A stretch of DNA of 64,000 bases. Origin: an uncultured Alcanivorax sp. Its GTDB lineage: Bacteria; Pseudomonadota; Gammaproteobacteria; Pseudomonadales; Alcanivoracaceae. Every line of letters starts with the position of its first letter. The stretch's first letter is position 1. Positions 17,192 to 25,583 of this stretch are shown one piece after another. Both the position numbers and the translations under genes were made by a program. The stretch spans positions 471,546 through 535,545 of the forward strand of contig NZ_CAMYIV010000011.1 of the NCBI RefSeq assembly GCF_947258575.1, written 5' to 3'. The notes under the pieces were generated by a model that made no database searches, was not told where the DNA came from, and saw nothing but the letters and a program-made list of their open reading frames with translations.

Positions 17192-18211
17192 ATGTACCAG
17201 CGCAGAACAATCAATATCAATCGCGTAGTGAAGTTGCTCCAGGGGGCGGGCCGGTCCGGTGCCAGCATTCCCGATCTACTTGATCAGTGCGATATCCCCC
17301 GACAGTTGCTCGATGACCCGGACGGTACCATCGAGCGAGACACCTTTATCAAGATGATGCTGCTGATTATGCAGCAGACCCAGGACGAGTTTCTCGGTTT
17401 TGGCCAGGGTCGCAAATCAAAGCCCGGCACCTTTTCCATGATGGCCCACGCGGTGATCAATTGCCCGACCCTGGGGGCGGCCATCGAGCGGGGTATCCGC
17501 TTTTATGATCTGTTCGAGCTAAGCATGCATTCCCGGATAGAGCGGCACGGAGACATCGCCCGGCTGGTGGTAAAGGCTGACCCGCGCCTGGATTTTCGGG
17601 AAGTGATCATTGAGACGTCCCTTTTTGTCTGGCTGCGTTTTATGAGCTGGCTGGTGGGCAAGGCTATCGAGCCCCAGCTGGTGAAGCTGGATTACACCGA
17701 TGTGAGGAACGATGAGGAACACCGTTTCCTGTTCGATTGCCCCATCGAGTACAGCGCCGACGAAAATGCGGTGAGTTTCCGTGCTGATTTTCTTGACCTG
17801 CCCCTGGTGCAAAACGAGCTGTCTCTTTCCAAGTTTCTCAAGGATTCCCTGGCTCAGTTGTTCGATGGCAATATCCACAATGTGGGGTTGCCGGCGCAAA
17901 TCCGGGCGATCATCTCCAACGAATACGGCAACAGCTTCCCCGATTTCACGGAAATCTGCGGTAAACTCAACATGACGCCGCAAACCCTGCGCCGCCGGCT
18001 GAAAGAGGCCAATACCAGCTACCAGGAGATCAAGGACTCCATCCGCAAGGATGCGTCAGTCTATTACCTGTCCAAGCCGGATCTGAGCATCGATGAAATT
18101 GCCCTGTTGATGGGCTTCAGTGAAGCCAGCTCTTTCCACCGTGCCTTCAAAAAGTGGACGGGCAAGACCCCATCCAGCTTCCGTAAGGAGCATTTCGGCG
18201 TCAGTCATTAA
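17192..18211 (+). CDS. AraC-family transcriptional regulator (OruR/ArgR-like)
   Basis: A 339-residue regulator. The N-terminal two thirds (about 20-210) is the arabinose-binding-like sensor domain of the OruR group, and the C-terminal hundred residues hold two helix-turn-helix units: LNMTPQTLRRRLKEANTSY and DEIALLMGFSEASSFHRAF, ending KWTGKTPSSFRKEHFG. Such regulators in Pseudomonas and Alcanivorax often control catabolism of amino acids, lipids or hydrocarbons. The target is unknown; purU follows 24 bp downstream on the same strand and may share the transcript. The start ATG has GAGGG upstream. A second member of the same family lies at 43406. Confidence 0.87.
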   Translation: MYQRRTININRVVKLLQGAGRSGASIPDLLDQCDIPRQLLDDPDGTIERDTFIKMMLLIMQQTQDEFLGFGQGRKSKPGTFSMMAHAVINCPTLGAAIERGIRFYDLFELSMHSRIERHGDIARLVVKADPRLDFREVIIETSLFVWLRFMSWLVGKAIEPQLVKLDYTDVRNDEEHRFLFDCPIEYSADENAVSFRADFLDLPLVQNELSLSKFLKDSLAQLFDGNIHNVGLPAQIRAIISNEYGNSFPDFTEICGKLNMTPQTLRRRLKEANTSYQEIKDSIRKDASVYYLSKPDLSIDEIALLMGFSEASSFHRAFKKWTGKTPSSFRKEHFGVSH

Positions 18212-18235
18212 TCTGACCGATTACCAGGACCCGCA

Positions 18236-19108
18236 ATGACAGTGCAAGACGCCAACACGGCCCGCCTGCTGGTAACCTGCCCGGACAAGCCGGGTATTAT
18301 CAGCGCCGTCAGTACCTTTCTGTTCAACCACGGTGCCAACATCACCGATTTCGACCAGCACTCCAGCGATGCCCGGGGTGGCACTTTCTTTCTGCGCCTG
18401 GAATTCCAGACACCGGAGCTGGACTGCTCCCGGGAGGCGCTGCGCAACAATTTCGCCAGCCGGGTCGCTGAACCTTACGGCATGCAGTGGCAGATCAGCT
18501 ATGCCAGCGAGAAAAAGCGCATGGCGGTGTTGGTATCACGCCATGACCACGTGATCATGGATTTGTTGTGGCGTACCTCGCGGGGCGACCTGCCGGCCAC
18601 CATTCCAATGGTGATCAGCAATCATGATGATCTTCGCGGCGAAGTGGAGCGCTTCGGTATCGATTATCACCATATTCCGGTGAACGGCGATAACAAGGCC
18701 GAGGCGGAAGCCAAGGCGTTGGCGCTGTTGGAGGGCCAGGTAGACGTGATCGTGTTGGCCCGCTACATGCAGATTCTGAGCAGCGAGTTTGTTTCGCACC
18801 ATCCGCACCGCATTATCAACATCCACCATTCCTTCCTGCCAGCCTTCGTGGGCGCCAACCCCTATCAGCAGGCCCACGATCGTGGCGTCAAACTGATCGG
18901 TGCCACCAGCCACTATGTGACAGAAGATCTGGATCAGGGGCCGATCATCGAGCAGAACGTGCAGCGGGTCAGCCATCGGCATTCCGCTGACGAGCTGAAG
19001 TCGCTGGGGCAGGACGTGGAACGGCAGGTAATGCTGCGCGCAGTTCGCTGGCACCTGGAAGACCGGGTCATCGTCGATGGCAACAAGACAGTGGTGTTTG
19101 TGAAGTAA
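18236..19108 (+). CDS. purU: Formyltetrahydrofolate deformylase PurU
   Basis: A 290-residue enzyme that hydrolyses 10-formyltetrahydrofolate to formate and tetrahydrofolate, balancing the one-carbon pool. The N-terminal ACT domain begins LLVTCPDKPGIISAVS (about 10-90). The C-terminal formyltransferase domain starts at MAVLVSRHDHVIMDLL and has the active-site segments INIHHSFLPAFVGANPY and GATSHYVTEDLDQGPII, supplying the catalytic His and Asp (N, H, D triad with Asn before the loop). Length is standard. The stop is followed by an inverted repeat of CTGACGC units at 19118-19165. Confidence 0.93.
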   Translation: MTVQDANTARLLVTCPDKPGIISAVSTFLFNHGANITDFDQHSSDARGGTFFLRLEFQTPELDCSREALRNNFASRVAEPYGMQWQISYASEKKRMAVLVSRHDHVIMDLLWRTSRGDLPATIPMVISNHDDLRGEVERFGIDYHHIPVNGDNKAEAEAKALALLEGQVDVIVLARYMQILSSEFVSHHPHRIINIHHSFLPAFVGANPYQQAHDRGVKLIGATSHYVTEDLDQGPIIEQNVQRVSHRHSADELKSLGQDVERQVMLRAVRWHLEDRVIVDGNKTVVFVK

Positions 19109-19117
19109 CCCCGGACA

Positions 19118-19165
19118 CTGACGCCTGACGCCAAAAACTAAAATCGCACAGGCGTCAGGCGTCAG
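19118..19165. repeat. Inverted repeat of CTGACGC heptamers between convergent genes
   Basis: The left arm 19118-19132 is two copies of CTGACGC plus C; the right arm 19151-19165 is its perfect 15-bp inverse, with an 18-bp A-rich spacer. It lies between the convergent purU and outer-membrane protein genes. Every unit contains TGA, and the stop codon of the outer-membrane protein gene is itself a CTGAC. It resembles the heptamer-armed elements elsewhere in this window in design but not in unit sequence, and may act as a bidirectional terminator. Confidence 0.75.
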
Positions 19166-19169
19166 GTGG

Positions 19170-19841
19170 TCAGTTGCTATAACGCAGCCCGATCCCCAAC
19201 GTGCCAAAGTTTTCGGATTCCAGTTGCGTGTGGCGGTAATCCGCAGTTACAGACAACTTATCCAGCACCGGGATTGCCAGGCCTACGCCGAGATAGGGCG
19301 CAATACCACTTTGACTATCGCTGCTAGGGGCTTCCGATAGCGACAACACGGTGTCGCCATTATTATCCAGCAGGGTGCGCTGCTGACGGTTCTCCAGCTC
19401 AAAATCGTAGATATAGGCGCCGCCTTTCAAGTATACCCAACGCCTGGTCTGCCACAGGAGCCCTACAGTGAAGCCATTGATCTCCAGCGAATCTTCTTCG
19501 TTGATGCGGACACTGCTGGCCCCGGCACCCTGTTCCGACACCGTTGGTGCTCTTACAAATTCACTGTCGATGGAATCCTTGCTCTGACGCAGGAAACCTG
19601 CCTCCAGTCCCAGACGGGAGTCACCACCCAGATCCACACTGTTGAGCCACATGCCAATGCGTATATTCAGCCCATCGGTGGTATCAAAGCCATAGGGGGC
19701 CAGGTCAGCACGTAGCATCTGCGCCTCGGCGTAGAAGTCCACATCTGGTGGCGCCAGTTCTTCCTCGGCATGAGCCAAAGAGACAAAAGGGGAGAGCAGG
19801 GCGGCGCCAAGGCCCAGAGTCAGCGGCAATATTGTTTTCAT
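19170..19841 (-). CDS. Outer-membrane beta-barrel protein, family unassigned
   Basis: A 223-residue exported protein. Residues 1-23 (MKTILPLTLGLGAALLSPFV...) form a signal peptide with a likely cut at AHA-EEE. The mature part alternates short amphipathic beta-strands with turns, and ends GTLGIGLRYSN with aromatic-containing last strand, as expected for an outer-membrane barrel of roughly eight strands. I do not recognise a specific family. I chose the ATG at the signal peptide although its ribosome-binding site is weak; a longer upstream frame would place non-signal sequence first. The gene overlaps no neighbour but its promoter region abuts the divergent rlmM start. Confidence 0.7.
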   Translation of the reverse strand: MKTILPLTLGLGAALLSPFVSLAHAEEELAPPDVDFYAEAQMLRADLAPYGFDTTDGLNIRIGMWLNSVDLGGDSRLGLEAGFLRQSKDSIDSEFVRAPTVSEQGAGASSVRINEEDSLEINGFTVGLLWQTRRWVYLKGGAYIYDFELENRQQRTLLDNNGDTVLSLSEAPSSDSQSGIAPYLGVGLAIPVLDKLSVTADYRHTQLESENFGTLGIGLRYSN

Positions 19842-19918
19842 TATTGATCCAGCCGTTGTGATAAGGACAATGTAGAGCCTCAAAGAAGCTCCCATATTGT
19901 AACCAGCGCGAGACCAAC

Positions 19919-20980
19919 ATGCACAGTGACTTGCAGCACGCCCATGATGAAACCCTGCTGGGGTTGTGCCGACCCGGCTTCGAGAACGATCTGGCGGCGG
20001 AGCTGAACTACCATGCGGCGGAGCAGATGGTTGGCGGTTATCCGCGTACCGTCCCGGATAGCGGCTATGTGCTCTGGCACAGCCAACAGGGTTCCATGGC
20101 GGCACTGCTGGATAGTGGGCTGATTTTTGCCCGTAGCCTTAGCCTGGCCGAAGGGCAGTTCGTGGATATCGGCGATGACCGGATTGCTGAACTATGGCCA
20201 CTGCTGAAGCAGGCGGCTCCTTTCAGTGAGGTGTTTCTGGAACATCCGGACACCAATGACGGTCGTGAAATGCAGCGCTTTCTGCGCGGCTTTCGCAAGG
20301 CGCTGGAGCCACGTCTGAAAAAGGCTGGTCTGTTGAAACCCGGTGCCCGCCAACGGCTGCACCTGTTCTTCAGTGATTCCCACAATGGCTGGGTGACCAG
20401 CAGCCCGACCGCTATCCCACTTGCTGAAGGCGGGGTGCGACGGCTGAAATTGCCGGCTGAAGCACCCAGCCGCTCCGCGCTCAAGGTTGAAGAGGCGCTG
20501 ATCCGTTTTTTTGGCAGCACGGACGGCCTCACAGCAAAAACCGCTGTGGATCTGGGCGCTGCCCCGGGCGGCTGGAGCTGGCAACTGGCCCGCCGTGGCA
20601 TCAAGGTGCAGGCGGTGGATCACGGTAAACTGGATACCCGCCTGATGGATGAATATCCGGTGGAGCATATCCACGGTGATGCCTTCACCTGGCGGCCCCG
20701 TAGCAGTGTGGACCTGGTGGTTTGCGATGTGGTGGACAAGCCGGCGCGCACCCTGCAGCAAATGGAAAAATGGCTCACCCAGGGTTGGTCCAGAGCGGCC
20801 CTGTTCAATCTCAAGCTACCCATGAAGCGTCGTTTCCAGGAGGCATGGCAATTGCTCGAGAAACTGACCGTTGCCATGGAGCGTCACGAGAATCTGGGCG
20901 TGCCCGAGATCAAGGCGGCCCAGCTTTACTATGATCGTGAGGAAATTACCGTGTGGGCTGCGTTCCACCGGGACTATTGA
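19919..20980 (+). CDS. rlmM: 23S rRNA 2'-O-ribose methyltransferase RlmM
   Basis: A 353-residue enzyme that methylates the ribose of C2498 in E. coli 23S rRNA with S-adenosylmethionine. The N-terminal THUMP-like RNA-binding region covers about 1-180. The Rossmann methyltransferase domain has the SAM loop [18 protein letters not shown] near residue 209, the acidic [14 protein letters not shown] segment, and a lysine in [11 protein letters not shown], forming the K-D-K type catalytic set. Length fits the family. The AmpG-like transporter gene starts 2 bp after its stop, and tusA overlaps that, giving a three-gene operon. Confidence 0.93.
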   Translation: MHSDLQHAHDETLLGLCRPGFENDLAAELNYHAAEQMVGGYPRTVPDSGYVLWHSQQGSMAALLDSGLIFARSLSLAEGQFVDIGDDRIAELWPLLKQAAPFSEVFLEHPDTNDGREMQRFLRGFRKALEPRLKKAGLLKPGARQRLHLFFSDSHNGWVTSSPTAIPLAEGGVRRLKLPAEAPSRSALKVEEALIRFFGSTDGLTAKTAVDLGAAPGGWSWQLARRGIKVQAVDHGKLDTRLMDEYPVEHIHGDAFTWRPRSSVDLVVCDVVDKPARTLQQMEKWLTQGWSRAALFNLKLPMKRRFQEAWQLLEKLTVAMERHENLGVPEIKAAQLYYDREEITVWAAFHRDY

Positions 20981-20982
20981 TC

Positions 20983-22224
20983 ATGCCCACAACCCGTGCC
21001 ACCCCGGCACTCTTTGCCACCCTGGGTATGCTGTACTTTGCCCAGGGTCTGCCGGCCGGCTTGTTGGGTAAGTCCATGCCGGCCCTGGCCAGGGATGCAG
21101 GCCTGTCACCGGAATGGATCGGCCTGCTGGCGCTACCGGCGTTGCCCTGGGCGCTGAAATTTCTCTGGGCACCTTGGGTAGACCGCTGGGGCAGTGGCAA
21201 ACCCAATCACCGCAAGCGATGGATTCTGGCCTGCGTATTTGCCGTGATGGTGGTGCTGGCCATCACCGCACTGTTCCCCCGGGAATGGCTGTTCGGCCCG
21301 GGCTTTGTGCTGCTGGTGGCGCTGCTGTTCCTGCTCAACCTGTTCAGTGCCACCCAGGATATCGCCACCGACGGTCTGGCTACGCGCTTGTTAACGCCGG
21401 ACCTGCGTGGGCTGGGCAACAGCATCCAGGTCAATGGCTACAAGATCGGCATGATTTTGGGTAGTGGTGCGTTACTGATTTTGGTCGGTCGCTGGGGTTG
21501 GCAGGGCACCATGGCGTGCATGATCATCGCCTTGATGCTGGTTGCCCTGGTGGCCTGGCGATTCCGGGAGCCGCCAGAACCGGTGAAGCCCCGCCGGCCG
21601 GTTACCTTGCGCTGGTGGCGGCGGCAACTGACGTTATTCTGGTGGCGACCGCAAATGGCGGTCTGGTTGCTCATTCTGCTGGGTTACAAGGTTGGCGATG
21701 GATTCGGTTCCCGTATGATCAAACCCTTTCTGGTAGATCGGCAGTGGAGCCTGGAAGGCATTGGGCACCTGGATCTGGTGTCTTCCCTGGTGGGGCTGGC
21801 CGGGGCCGCGTTGGCAGGCGTGCTGATGATGAGGATGTCGCGCAAACTGGCCCTGTTCGGTTTTGCCGGCTTGCAGGCCGTGTCCTTTCTTGGCTGGTGG
21901 ATGGTGGCCAGCAGCCCGGCGGATCACTGGATCTGGCCGGTGGCCCTGTTCGAGCAATTCGCCGACGGCCTTTCCACCGTCGCCCTGTTTGTACTGATGA
22001 TGGACTATTGCCGCAGCGGCCACGAGGGCAGTGACTACACCATGCAGGCCTCGGTGCAGTTGTTTGCGGTGGGAGCCTTCACCCTGGCCAGCGGCTTCAG
22101 TGTGGCCTGGCTGGGCTATGCCAGCCACTTCTTGCTGGCTGCGATTCTCTGCACAGCCGTTATAATGGCCGCCTTTTTCTGGCAAGCGCCCATTGATGGC
22201 AACGCAAAAAAGGTAACTCCATGA
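20983..22224 (+). CDS. MFS transporter, AmpG/PAT-like
   Basis: A 413-residue protein with about twelve transmembrane helices. The N-terminus ([17 protein letters not shown]) and the loop [16 protein letters not shown] match the peptide-acetyl-CoA / AmpG group of the major facilitator superfamily, as does [16 protein letters not shown]. AmpG imports anhydromuropeptides for cell-wall recycling; whether this member does so is not provable here. I start at the ATG 2 bp after the rlmM stop; a GTG or TTG further upstream would overlap rlmM. It overlaps tusA by 4 bp (ATGA). Confidence 0.82.
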   Translation: MPTTRATPALFATLGMLYFAQGLPAGLLGKSMPALARDAGLSPEWIGLLALPALPWALKFLWAPWVDRWGSGKPNHRKRWILACVFAVMVVLAITALFPREWLFGPGFVLLVALLFLLNLFSATQDIATDGLATRLLTPDLRGLGNSIQVNGYKIGMILGSGALLILVGRWGWQGTMACMIIALMLVALVAWRFREPPEPVKPRRPVTLRWWRRQLTLFWWRPQMAVWLLILLGYKVGDGFGSRMIKPFLVDRQWSLEGIGHLDLVSSLVGLAGAALAGVLMMRMSRKLALFGFAGLQAVSFLGWWMVASSPADHWIWPVALFEQFADGLSTVALFVLMMDYCRSGHEGSDYTMQASVQLFAVGAFTLASGFSVAWLGYASHFLLAAILCTAVIMAAFFWQAPIDGNAKKVTP

Positions 22225-22457
22225 GCCACGACGCCCAGCACCACCTCGATGCCACCGGCCTGCTGTGTCCGGAACCGGTGATGATGTTGCACAACAAGGT
22301 GCGCGACATGGCCCCAGGCGAGGTCCTGGAAGTGCGCGCCACCGACCCGTCCACCGAACGGGATATTCCCAAGTTCTGCCAGTTTCTTGGCCATACCTTG
22401 TTGGGGCAGGCGCAGGAAGGGGAGCTTTGGGTTTATTGGATACGGAAAAAGCAGTGA
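22221..22457 (+). CDS. tusA: Sulfurtransferase TusA
   Basis: A 78-residue TusA/SirA-like protein that carries persulfide sulfur, for example to TusBCD in 2-thiouridine formation on tRNA. The active cysteine is Cys16 in GLLCPEPVM, and the following helix-strand pattern ending [18 protein letters not shown] is standard. The ATG overlaps the transporter stop. The TGA stop lies inside the first 7-bp unit (GTGAACA) of a heptamer-armed element, so the element contributes the end of this gene. Confidence 0.93.
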   Translation: MSHDAQHHLDATGLLCPEPVMMLHNKVRDMAPGEVLEVRATDPSTERDIPKFCQFLGHTLLGQAQEGELWVYWIRKKQ

Positions 22458-22621
22458 ACAGTTAATAGTTAACAGTGAATAGTTGCGCGCCCAAGCGCAT
22501 TGAAAGTTGAACGCAAAGAGGCCGCGTCCATGGCTTGGACGCGGCCTCTTTGCGTTGTGGATTCACTCACGGATCAATCCGCGTAGCTTTTCACTATTCA
22601 CTGTTAACGATTAACTGCATT
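22454..22621. repeat. Heptamer-armed hairpin element, copy 2 (between convergent tusA and an unknown gene)
   Basis: Left arm units GTGAACA, GTTAATA, GTTAACA, GTGAATA (22454-22481), then GTTGCGCGC. The centre is a perfect 21-bp hairpin, strands 22510-22530 and 22536-22556, 5-nt loop TGGCT, with core AAAGAGGCCGCG / CGCGGCCTCTTT. The right arm has CCGCG and then CTTTTCA, CTATTCA, CTGTTAA, CGATTAA, CTGCATT (22587-22621). TAA, TGA and TAG triplets in the left arm cover all three plus-strand frames. The first unit holds the tusA stop; the other gene stops 2 bp beyond the right arm. The A-rich and T-rich stem ends make it a fair bidirectional terminator. Confidence 0.88.
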
Positions 22622-22622
22622 T

Positions 22623-23309
22623 TCAACTCCTTGCCAGCATGGCCACCGCCGCCAGTGCTTCCGGGTCGCGTTCTTTCAGTTTGTTGGCGATGCCGTGCTG
22701 AAAGAAGTAGCGGAAGTCCGGCAATTGTTGCGCCTGGATCAGGCATTTGGCGCCGGGTAGTACCGGGGTTTCCATGGTGCCGCTTTCATCGGCCACCATA
22801 GCGGCCAGGGTGCCGTCTGCGGTCAGCCGCCAGCTCACCACTTCCATCAGGCTGATGGTGTGAAAATCATCCTCGGAAAATACTGCGTGAGTGCCGATGG
22901 TATCGGGGATTTCCTGAATCATCTGTTGGCCGGGCTGGGGTTTGCCAAAGAAGCCCAGTGCCGCATCCAGCTCCTGTACCTTGTGCTCGGGAGCCTCAAC
23001 GAACAGGTAGTCGCTTTCCGGCAGCCGGTAGCCTTCCCAGCGGCCGTTCAGAGGATCTGCCAGCGCCATGGCGGTCACCGGTTCTTTCAGCCAGGGAACC
23101 ATGGCCACGGTATCGCCATTGGCGAGACGAGCCCAGGCCAGGATTTTCAGGGAGAAGAGTTTATCGGGGTGGTGGTCGTTGGCGTACAACAGCTCAATGC
23201 CATCGTATTCCGGGGAAAGACGCAAAATGGGGGGCTGTGCCGCTTTGCGGCGTGGAGAGAAAGGAACCACATTGTTCCCGCCAGGGTGTTGCCGGTGAGC
23301 CTGAGTCAT
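22623..23309 (-). CDS. Conserved-looking protein of unknown function, 228 residues
   Basis: A soluble protein with no signal peptide or membrane segment. It opens MTQAHRQHPGG, preceded by GGAGGTGCCC, an ideal ribosome-binding site that decides the start. The body contains two similar halves: LKILAWARLANGDTVAMVPWL and MEVVSWRLTADGTLAAMVADE, each a strand pair ending in W/V-rich sequence, so the protein may be an internal duplication. The C-terminus is helical (KLKERDPEALAAVAMLARS). I do not recognise a named domain. It is convergent with tusA across a heptamer-armed element and divergent from the cyclotransferase-like gene. Confidence 0.7.
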   Translation of the reverse strand: MTQAHRQHPGGNNVVPFSPRRKAAQPPILRLSPEYDGIELLYANDHHPDKLFSLKILAWARLANGDTVAMVPWLKEPVTAMALADPLNGRWEGYRLPESDYLFVEAPEHKVQELDAALGFFGKPQPGQQMIQEIPDTIGTHAVFSEDDFHTISLMEVVSWRLTADGTLAAMVADESGTMETPVLPGAKCLIQAQQLPDFRYFFQHGIANKLKERDPEALAAVAMLARS

Positions 23310-23428
23310 GGGCACCTCCCGGTACAAGTCCTTGGCGCCGCCAGCCCGACACACAGTGTTCGTTCTGCACGGCCCGTTAATTCACGTTAGCCTGTACGAG
23401 GCGGCCATGCAAGCCGGTGCAGAAAGCA

Positions 23429-23465
23429 ATTGATAGTTGATAATGGATAATTGATAGCTGCGCGG
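23429..23465. repeat. Solo arm of the heptamer element (copy 5)
   Basis: Four 7-bp units ATTGATA, GTTGATA, ATGGATA, ATTGATA (23429-23456) and then GCTGCGCGG (23457-23465), the same junction as in copy 1. No central GAGGCCGCG hairpin or right arm follows. It sits in the divergent gap between two start codons rather than at a gene end. Confidence 0.75.
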
Positions 23466-23595
23466 TTTTGGTACTGAGGTGGCTCGCCGCGAAGGTGCCC
23501 GCGGGTCGGGGTGGCGTAGCCTGTAGGCCTGAACGCGGTTGACTTGTGGTTCGGCGTTATCCCCTTTTAATGTTCATTTCATCCAGGAGGCGGGT

Positions 23596-24051
23596 GTGCA
23601 GTGTGAGTATTATTTTGCCTATGGCTCGAATATGAATCCGGCCCGCATGGCGGTACGGGGCATGCAGTATCGGGAGTCCATGGCGGCGCGGCTTGAAGGG
23701 TGGGCGCTGGCATTTAACAAGCGGGCCCATGGCAAGCAGGGCATTGCCTACGCCAACATTGTGCCGACCAATGATGTGGTGGAAGGGGTGTTGTACCGCT
23801 TGCGCGATCATCGGGAAATCGAGCGGATGGACCCCTATGAAGGGCACCCGGTCCGTTACCGGCGTGAATGCATGCCGGTGCTGACAGGTGCGGGTGAAGT
23901 GCCGACCTGGGTTTATATTGCCAATGCAGACTGGCAGGCGGAAAACCTGAAGCCGGAGCGCTGGTACCTCAACCATCTGTTGAGCGGGCGCCCCTGGTTG
24001 ACCGACAGTTATTACCGAAGGCTGTTGCAGGTGCCGGTATTTGAAACGTAG
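23596..24051 (+). CDS. Gamma-glutamylcyclotransferase-fold protein
   Basis: A 151-residue protein. YFAYGSNMNPARM near the N-terminus is the YGSN phosphate-loop-like signature of the GGCT/AIG2 superfamily, and the Glu in DPYEGHPVRYRR is in the place of the catalytic acid. Members cleave gamma-glutamyl amines or dipeptides to 5-oxoproline; the substrate of this one is unknown. The likely start is a GTG with AGGAGG 6 bp upstream; a longer frame from further upstream has no such site. It is followed by a TAGGGTGGATTA inverted repeat. It stands alone between divergent and convergent neighbours. Confidence 0.82.
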   Translation: MQCEYYFAYGSNMNPARMAVRGMQYRESMAARLEGWALAFNKRAHGKQGIAYANIVPTNDVVEGVLYRLRDHREIERMDPYEGHPVRYRRECMPVLTGAGEVPTWVYIANADWQAENLKPERWYLNHLLSGRPWLTDSYYRRLLQVPVFET

Positions 24052-24085
24052 GCGGGCGGCTGCCGAGAAGATGCCGGACAGTATC

Positions 24086-24187
24086 GTAGGGTGGATTAGC
24101 CTAAGCGTAATCCACCTGCTGCCTGACTGGGCAACCTGTCATCACGCCAAAACGATGGTGGATTACGCCCAGGCTAATCCACCCTAC
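24086..24187. repeat. TAGGGTGGATTA inverted-repeat element, copy 1
   Basis: The ends are GTAGGGTGGATTAGCC and GGCTAATCCACCCTAC in inverted order over 102 bp. Each end also folds by itself (TGGATTA...TAATCCA), so the element is a pair of hairpins like a REP doublet. It lies between the convergent cyclotransferase-like and MATE genes. The motif is familiar to me from other gammaproteobacterial intergenic regions. Confidence 0.85.
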
Positions 24188-24211
24188 GGGAGACGCGGGA
24201 CAGGGATGATG

Positions 24212-25567
24212 TCAGGTGGTTGGTGACAAGGTTTGCTGCATCCGCCAGCGCAGTCGCCAGCCTAGCAGAATGGCCGCCACGGTCAGGCCGGCGACCAGGC
24301 CGATCCAGAAGCCGGCCGGGCCCATGGGCTCGCCGAACCAGTGGGTCAGGCCCAGGCCGTAACCCAGTGGCAGGCCTACACCCCAGTAGGCGAACAGGGT
24401 CATGATCATCGGCCAGGCAGTGTCTTCGAAGCCGCGCAGGCAGCCGTTGGCGCAGACCTGCAGGGCGTCGGATACCTGGTATAACGCTGCGAACAGCAAC
24501 AGATAGGTGGCCAGTTCGATCACGTCCCGGTTATTGGTATAGATATGGGGGATCCAGCTTCTTGCCAGGACCAGCGCCGCTGCTGCCGTCACCCCCACCA
24601 CGGTGGTGATACACAGTGCCACCTGCACCGCATGTCGCAGTCCCGGCTCGTCGTGGCGTCCCCTGGCATGACCCACCCGGACCGAGGCGGCCAGGGAAAA
24701 GCTGAGCGGCACCATGAAAATCAGCGAGGTGAAATTCAGGGCGATCTGGTGGCTGGCCACGATCTGTGCGCCCAGGCTGCCAATCAACAGGGCAATCACG
24801 GCAAAGATGCTGACCTCGAAAAAGATCGACAACCCCACCGGCAGGCCCAGGCGCAGCATGTACCCCAGGCTGGCCATTTCAAAATGGCGCCGGCGCAGAT
24901 TGAGCGGGGCGTGCTGGTACACCGGGTGGCGGTGGGTATAAAACAGCATCATCAGCGCCATGGACCACATCACCAGGGAGGTGGCCCAGCCACAGCCCAC
25001 ACCGCCCATGGCAGGAAAGCCCAGCTTGCCGTAAATCAGCACATAGTTACTGGGAATATTGATCAGCAGCCCGATCACGCTGAACAGCAGCACCGGGCGG
25101 GTGTGATTCATGGATTCCGTGTAGCTGCGCATGGCCAGCATCAGGGCGGCACCGGGCATGCCCCAGCTGAGCGCATCCAGATAGCCGCTGACCAGCGGGC
25201 GAATGGCCGGGTCCACATCCATCCATACCAGTACCGGGGCGATGCTGCGCAGGATCAGGGCGCAGAGAATCCCCAGCCCCAGGCCCAGCCAGATGCCCTG
25301 CTGGGCGAGCGGGTTGATGCGATGGTAAGCTTCGCCGCCGAGATGGCGGGAGAGAATCGGGGTGGCGCTCATCAGCACGCCGGTCATGAACAGAAACAGG
25401 GGCACCCAGATACTGGCGCCCACCGCCACTGCGGCCAGATCATTGGCACTGACTCTCCCTGCCATCATGGTATCCACAAAGCCATTGGCGGTCTGGGCCA
25501 ACTGGCCGCCGAGAATGGGCAGGGCAAGTGTGAGCTGGGCGACGAGCTCCTGACGACGGGATGACAT
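24212..25567 (-). CDS. MATE-family multidrug efflux transporter (NorM-like)
   Basis: A 451-residue inner-membrane protein with twelve predicted helices in two six-helix halves. The N-terminal half has LPILGGQLAQTANGFVDTMMAGRVS, typical of the first helix of NorM-type pumps, and the second half begins LGLPVGLSIFFEVSIFAVIALLIG with the matching membrane-entry motif. It should exchange Na+ or H+ for cationic drugs. I start at the ATG before SSRRQELV; the frame continues upstream without a better site. It is divergent from epmC, whose start is only 17 bp away, so the promoters overlap. Confidence 0.88.
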   Translation of the reverse strand: MSSRRQELVAQLTLALPILGGQLAQTANGFVDTMMAGRVSANDLAAVAVGASIWVPLFLFMTGVLMSATPILSRHLGGEAYHRINPLAQQGIWLGLGLGILCALILRSIAPVLVWMDVDPAIRPLVSGYLDALSWGMPGAALMLAMRSYTESMNHTRPVLLFSVIGLLINIPSNYVLIYGKLGFPAMGGVGCGWATSLVMWSMALMMLFYTHRHPVYQHAPLNLRRRHFEMASLGYMLRLGLPVGLSIFFEVSIFAVIALLIGSLGAQIVASHQIALNFTSLIFMVPLSFSLAASVRVGHARGRHDEPGLRHAVQVALCITTVVGVTAAAALVLARSWIPHIYTNNRDVIELATYLLLFAALYQVSDALQVCANGCLRGFEDTAWPMIMTLFAYWGVGLPLGYGLGLTHWFGEPMGPAGFWIGLVAGLTVAAILLGWRLRWRMQQTLSPTT

Positions 25568-25583
25568 AGGCGCGACGAATCTT

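Noticed and set aside
24041..24226. 61-codon open frame after the cyclotransferase-like gene
   Set aside because: It reads through the TAGGGTGGATTA repeat, overlaps the gene end and has no family match.
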